From NCBI GenBank assembly GCA_037957365.1, contig JARHVA010003525.1, forward strand, positions 53,501 to 117,500: a stretch of 64,000 nucleotides of DNA, written 5' to 3'. The position numbers and the translations under genes were made by a program. This DNA comes from Torreya grandis. Taxonomy: Eukaryota; Streptophyta; Pinopsida; Cupressales; Taxaceae. Shown one piece after another: positions 59,257 through 64,000 of this stretch (its first letter is position 1; each line of letters begins with the position of its first letter). The notes under the pieces are model-generated. The model was not told the origin of the DNA. It did no database searches and was given only the letters and a program-made list of their open reading frames with translations.

Positions 59257-59474
59257 AAGAAGTGAAGAGGAAGAGGAAGAGGAAGATTTCAATCTTTAAT
59301 AAATGTGCTTCAACCACCATTTTTGGCCATCCAACATAGAAGAGGAGGATTAAAGTCATTAAATAAACTTCCATATAACTTAGAGGCTGATCATTCTTTT
59401 TTTCTAATATTCTTTGATCAAAAAGGGGCTTTAAGAGATTTGAATTCTGTAAAGATCCACACCTAGAAATCATT

Positions 59475-59950
59475 GGGGTTTTTACTTGTAAAAACACATG
59501 AAAAGTTTGTCTAAACCTCTATTGGGGTTTTTACTTGAAAAAACATATGCAAAGTCCCTTTGAATATCCATCAAGGTTTTTACTTTAAAAAACACATGCA
59601 AAGTCCCTTTGAATCTCCGTCGGGGTTTTTACTTACAAAAACACATACAAAGCCCGACTGAATCTCCATCGAGGTTTTTACTTGTAAAAACACATGCAAA
59701 GTCTAACTAAATCTCTGTCAGGGTTTTTAATTGCAAAAACACATGCAAATTTTGACTTAATCTCCATCAAGGTTTTTAATTTCAAAAACACATGCAAAGT
59801 TTGATTAAATCTCCATTGGTGTTTTTACTTGTAAAAACACGTGCAAAGTCCAACTGAATCTTCGTCGGGGTTTTTCCTTGCAAAAACACATGCAAAGTAT
59901 GACTGAATCTCCATCAAGGTTTTTACTTGAAAAAACACATTAGAGGTAAA
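59475..59950 (-). repeat. ~49-bp hairpin repeat array in D right LTR
   Basis: Ten units start near 59475, 59524, 59573, 59621, 59670, 59719, 59769, 59818, 59867 and 59916. The period is very even and unit number equals the left array, though individual units differ. GTTTTT and AAAAAC arms are kept in most units. Confidence 0.85.
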
Positions 59951-60550
59951 TCAGATACTTAAGTGCACTTTGTAACTTTATAAAGTTTCAAAGTGTGCAA
60001 AAATTGTTATTTTCTACTTGGGAGGGAATGCAGATATTTAAGTGCACTTTGCAACTTCACAAAGTTACAAAGTGCATAGAAATCTCTAGTTTCCACTTGG
60101 GTCTTGGTAAAAATTTATTTAGGCCATATTGAATATTTTAATCAAGGCTCTGATATTTTGGTCATTTTTCCCACCACTTCATGCTTGCCTTTGGATGGTG
60201 AATAACCTTGAGAACTGGCTTGATCTAGCACTTACGGTGGAAACCCTATTTTTAGGCATTTACCTTAAGGTTTCCAAACTTACCTTCAACTTTGATAAAA
60301 GCTTCACAAGAAGGCTAAGAACATGAAGTAGGGGCATGAAGCTTATCTCCTCCCATTGGATCATCCACTCTAATAGGATCCTAAGATAGTTTAGTTCACC
60401 ATGTCAAGACCCTCCAAGAGAGTGTACTGCATCATTAAGTCATGACTAGAAAGAGATTATTCATCAAGGTAAAGCATCAATGAATGGTTTGGGAGAATGG
60501 CATAGTCCATCTAGGCAAAATTTTGGTACGTATGCCAATTTTGGCCAATA

Positions 60551-61499
60551 GTTACTATCTAGACATTGTCATGATTCACATTATGCATCTTAAGACTTAG
60601 TGTGATCATATTATTCATTTTTTAATGATATATCTACCTAAACATGTTCCCTCTATATGTCACATGGTTGTACACACCCTAAATTGGTCAAGTAAACATA
60701 AGTACAATATCTTTTGTAGCTCTTTCACATGAAGTTGTTAATAATGAATTAGAGTCTTGTTTGCATGGTCACTTTGGTATTTTGATCCTTATTATGATTT
60801 ATCTTCCCTATTTTTACACCTACAATGGTCTTATATCATGTCTATCCTAGTCACAGGGGGCTCTAGCCTATTTTTTTTAGTCACAACCTAGTTTCTTGCA
60901 TACAATACGATAGTGCGGTCCTAGATAGTAACCAACTGCACTAATGTCCACCTCAGTGCTATTTTCCAATGGTCCTATTTTTAGTCTATTTTGGGTCCTT
61001 ACCTTTATTTGGGTCTCTTCTTATGATTTTATTTATCTTTTCACCTTTTTAGCCTGTGAACAAGCATATCACATTAAAATTAAAGTTTATTCTATATAAA
61101 GAGCCTCACAAGGCATTTTACATCCATCACTTACTACTTTGGCACATAATTACATAAAAATTAGTCAATAGTATCGCTCAACACTCTGAAAAATACTGGA
61201 CATCACACATATATTTACATGCTTGATCAAGTAAGGGCCTAAGTAAAATCCATGTTAGTATATCATGCATGTGGATTATGCACATTCCCTAAAGTAGAAT
61301 TACATTCAATCTAAGACCCCTATTATTGGTGTTAATGTAAGTTGCAGTCATAATAATAGGGGTTCTATATTACATGATCATAATATCCCACAGCCCATTT
61401 TTCCCCCTTCCTTTTGCATTCTATTACATTCTCATTTCATGTGTGTAATTTTTCATTAGGTTTTTAGAGGTAAAACAACCAAATATTGATACAAAATAA
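60551..61499. other. Non-coding flank right of element D
   Basis: No gene is visible. The frame at 60129-60326 belongs to D's LTR. Short AT-rich sequence with a GGTCCTATTTTTAGTC-type block near 60970 that could be old LTR material. No pair for it is found in the window. Confidence 0.4.
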
Positions 61500-61615
61500 T
61501 GATTGAAAGCTCCTGAGCACACTTATCAAACTCGGAAGGCCCCCCATAGCATCCCTAGAAGTCTTAGGGCCCTTTCGCACAAAAGGACATTAGCACAATG
61601 CTTTTTCTAATAGTG
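61500..61615 (-). mobile_element. CACTA-like transposon terminus (single end)
   Basis: On the minus strand, starting at 61615, the sequence reads CACTATTAGAAAAAGC and runs into a GC-richer stretch with a CCCTA/TAGGG inverted repeat. Plant CACTA elements commonly begin CACTA.(T/A)AGAAAA. TAG at 61616-61618 could be one copy of the 3-bp TSD. I did not find the other end in the window, so this is a fragment or a chance match. Confidence 0.35.
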
Positions 61616-61618
61616 TAG

Positions 61619-62216
61619 TGTGTTATTGTCCACTGACTACAACATTATTTTAAGTTATTTAGAATTCCCATCTTATAATTAAAGGACTCTAGGTTATTCT
61701 CCTAACCTATTTCAACATTATCATCATCTAGTGATGCATGTTTTCCTCTAGATAAGTGGATTTTCTCCTTACACTTTCTATTTAAGGTAAATAAATTAAA
61801 TTAGCTATTTTTAATATATATCTGCATTTACCCTCTTTACTCAACCCTTTAACAATCTAGGGTTTACACTAGTAAACACCTAAAAATTTAAATCATGTAG
61901 TGAATCTGACTTACTTCAAATATTGCTTTATAACCCTAATTCCACCCTAGGGTTTGCCTTCTCCATTTTTGTGTAACAAATTAAGGTTTATAAAATTTTG
62001 ATTTTTTCCTAATTTTTAGACATCCTTATTGATCCATATCAGTCCTCTATTAGGTTTTCATTGATAAAATATTTCAAAATTTTGTCGAATACCCTTCAAA
62101 CCCTAAATCCACATACTAGGTCCTCATACATCCAAACATTAGCCGTTAGGGTTTCAAGTAAATTTCTGATTTTTTGTACTTTAGGATAAATATTTAACAC
62201 ATTTTAAGTTATATTT
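61619..62216. other. Non-coding flank with telomere-like boxes
   Basis: No gene. Several AACCCTA/TAGGGTT boxes occur (near 61858, 61932-61955, 62098 and 62150). Such boxes are common in plant promoters and LTRs. The stretch is probably the LTR or leader of element J. Confidence 0.4.
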
Positions 62217-63313
62217 ATGTTAGATTATCTTCTACCCATTTTTTTCTTATTGGTCATTTTTTATATTCTTTTTTGTGGCAAGTTCAAAATGACCTCTAGG
62301 GAACCTCTCCCCCCTCACCTAGTTGACCAATTTTTATATTTTTCACATAATTATACAAATGAATGGACCAATTTTCAAAATTTTACACTACCACATGATA
62401 ATGATCATGATTTCATTTGTAATGATGATGATGATTATTGTTGTAATGATGGATATGGTGATTACTATGAGCATGATAATGAGGGTAGAGTAGATGTATC
62501 CTCTTATCCTTCTCCTCTTTCTTCACCCACTTCTCAAAATAAACTTAAAAACATAAGTCCAAGAGCCCCTTAGAGGTAGTGCTTTTTTTTAACAATATCC
62601 TAGCTTTTCAACCACTTTTGTTACATCCTTATTCAAATTGAACCAATATAAGAGAAAAAAATTAATTTTGCATGATTCAAGCAATATTATTCCTTCACAT
62701 GATGTTCCTAACATATAAAATTAAAATGCACTTTATCCACATTTATCAATTCAAAAAATCAAATAAAACTGATATTACACATTTTACATGTTTACAAACT
62801 AAAGTAGATGATATTTTATTGTCACCTTGTTTTACCTTTCAAGCTCAACATACGGATTCCATGTAAAATATATATAATTTCAATATCTCTAACCATTTTC
62901 CTACATGTCATAATGTGCTAAATTAAAACATGGTTACTAATTCTTCTACCCTTGACTCCATTATTGAAAATAACAATAACATGTGCATTCCACTCATAGC
63001 AAGTGAAAATACACATTACATTCCACCTATGCATGATGATATGTTGCATAGTAGTAAAAAGTTAAAATCTTATTCTACTCCTCTTATTGAGCATGAAAAT
63101 GATTATTATTATTATTATTATTATTATATTACCTTTACAAGTGAAATAAATTCTAATTTTGATGAAACTTGGAATAACAATAATTGCTATGATTTTAGTG
63201 AAGAAGAAATTGTGTCTAGTCCCCTCTCTACTTCACCCACCTCTCATGTAAAAATTGATTGCTTATTAAATTCTAATTCAAGTAATAATATGTCTCCAGA
63301 CAAGAATGTGTGA
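62217..63313 (+). pseudogene. Element J leader/N-terminal Gag-like frames
   Basis: Two plus-strand open frames (62217-62573 and 62930-63313) are Asn/Asp/Ser-rich and both contain an S-P-x-S-x-P-T-S type motif (SPLSSPTS, then SPLSTSPTS), suggesting an internal duplication. A TAT run at 63103-63126 encodes a Tyr tract. I recognise no domain. They lie directly upstream of a Ty3 Gag block in the same direction, so they are probably its N-terminal extension. Stops separate them. Confidence 0.4.
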
Positions 63314-64000
63314 ATTTATACTCGTGTTCATAGTTTACATGGTTTACATTCACATAGTAAAAATGTGTCTTCTATTCCATTATCATGTGATAATTTACAA
63401 TTAACAAAATATGAGATACCAATGAATCTCCTCCACCCCTACTTAACACAGCAGCACACATGTTCCTCATTCAAACCTCCATGCGGGTGATATCCAATTT
63501 CCCTCTCACTAGGTCAAATCTATCCCCTACAAAGGTTACGGTGAACCAATTTAATATCTCTAATAATGTTCCATGACATAGTGTACCAATGGCTAAAATT
63601 AACAATAAGATTTAATGTTTGAATGAACCTCTCAATGATTTTAACATACCTTATCAAGTGGTAATATCCTTGATGCATTCCATGGGTAATTTACAACAAT
63701 AAGTACATCAAATCACCTTGGAAATCAAAGCATACTACTCTTGGGTTATGGCAATCCAATCCTATGCATAATTGTCAATGTAAAACTACCAAAGTAGTTT
63801 TAGATACCAACATTACCAAATTTCAATGGAAATGGAGATCCATACTTGCACCTCAAATCTTATAGAAAGGCTATGGCACATACCACTAGAAGTTTGATTC
63901 TCTTCAATTATTTCCCAAGAATGTAGAGGATGAGGCATTAAATTAGTTCAGTCATTCACTCCCCAATAGTTCACTACATACATAAGATGAGTTAGAATAA
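63314..64000 (+). pseudogene. Element J: Ty3 Gag start, cut by window end
   Basis: From about 63899 the plus strand reads LQLFPKNVEDEALN (stop) FSHSLPNSSLHT (stop) DELE. This fits the retrotransposon Gag pattern L.LFP..L.D.A..W(F)..LP..SI.TW.ELE, with Trp codons turned to stops at two places. Before it, 63314-63890 has only short pieces. The element continues beyond the window. It is on the opposite strand from elements A to G. Confidence 0.55.

Larger units (their letters stand above)
9808..60550 (-). mobile_element. Element D: Tat-like Ty3 element hosting the nest
   Basis: D is pieced together from minus-strand blocks in consistent order: right LTR (58503-60550), PBS (58491-58500), gag (57356-58490 and 40336-41116), protease (~40300), RNase H-like domain (~39330-39735), RT (38593-38920 continuing at 30867), RNase H, integrase (29653 to ~28500) and left LTR (28259-28227 continuing 11830-9808). 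Later insertions C/B, A and F/G fill the gaps. Removing them leaves about 10.4 kb. The junctions at A and F read through from one half of a domain to the other, which proves the joins. The outer ends are less sure. An alternative left end at 9828 would leave GTTAC at 9823-9827 matching GTTAC at 60551-60555. Confidence 0.8.
58503..60550 (-). repeat. Element D right LTR (5' LTR)
   Basis: Uninterrupted copy of the LTR, matching 9808-11830 plus 28227-28259. Contains the GGTTGTGGGTATCCTATGAT block, TATA-like box at 59247-59256, the repeat array, and two ~75-bp AAGTGCACTTT repeats near 59960-60100. The first ~80 bp have little counterpart in the left LTR. The minus-strand frame 59497-59210 is LTR sequence. 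Confidence 0.78.

Overview
The window is a stretch of AT-rich plant nuclear DNA made almost entirely of LTR retrotransposons inserted into one another. I see no host gene, no tRNA or rRNA gene, and no bacterial-type feature. The element families (Ty3 Tat-like, Ty3 chromovirus-like, Ty1/copia), their multi-kilobase LTRs and the depth of nesting suggest a large-genome seed plant. A conifer or other gymnosperm is my best guess, but nothing in the sequence proves it. All boundaries were read by eye from matching LTR ends, target-site duplications (TSDs), primer-binding sites (PBS) and polypurine tracts (PPT). They should be good to a few bases for elements A, B, E, F and G, and are less certain for C and D.

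Layout, using my own labels. 1-3685: old plus-strand Ty3 (Tat-like) gag-protease remnant H. 3686-9323: element E, a decayed chromovirus-like Ty3 element with ~539-bp LTRs, minus strand. 9808-60550: element D, a Tat-like Ty3 element, minus strand, ~10.4 kb once later insertions are removed. D is the host of the nest. C (11831-28226, copia-type, gag-only) sits near the outer edge of D's left LTR. B (20551-27301, Ty3 gag-only, TSD ATGTG) sits in C's right LTR. A (30873-38587, Ty3 gag-protease only, TSD GGAGG, intact 867-codon ORF) sits in D's reverse transcriptase. F (41122-57350, copia-type, gag-only, ~3.5-kb LTRs) sits in D's gag-protease region. G (49193-55778, full-domain copia, TSD TAATC) sits in F's right LTR. 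60551-64000: plus-strand remnants, including a CACTA-like terminus near 61615 and the start of another Ty3 gag (J) running off the window.

How the parts relate. E, D, C, B, A, F and G are all on the minus strand. A, B, C and F carry gag, with or without protease, but no polymerase or integrase core, so they would need enzymes supplied by other elements. A and B share a gag type and a PBS with D, so a D-like element is a plausible source of those enzymes. A and B end in a segment that looks like the last part of a Ty3 integrase, as if an autonomous ancestor had lost RT-RH-integrase core but kept both ends. D carries a second RNase H-like domain between protease and RT, in addition to the usual one after RT. 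The LTRs of A, B and D each contain arrays of hairpin-forming repeats upstream of the TATA-like box. The arrays differ in sequence from family to family but share the same general design.
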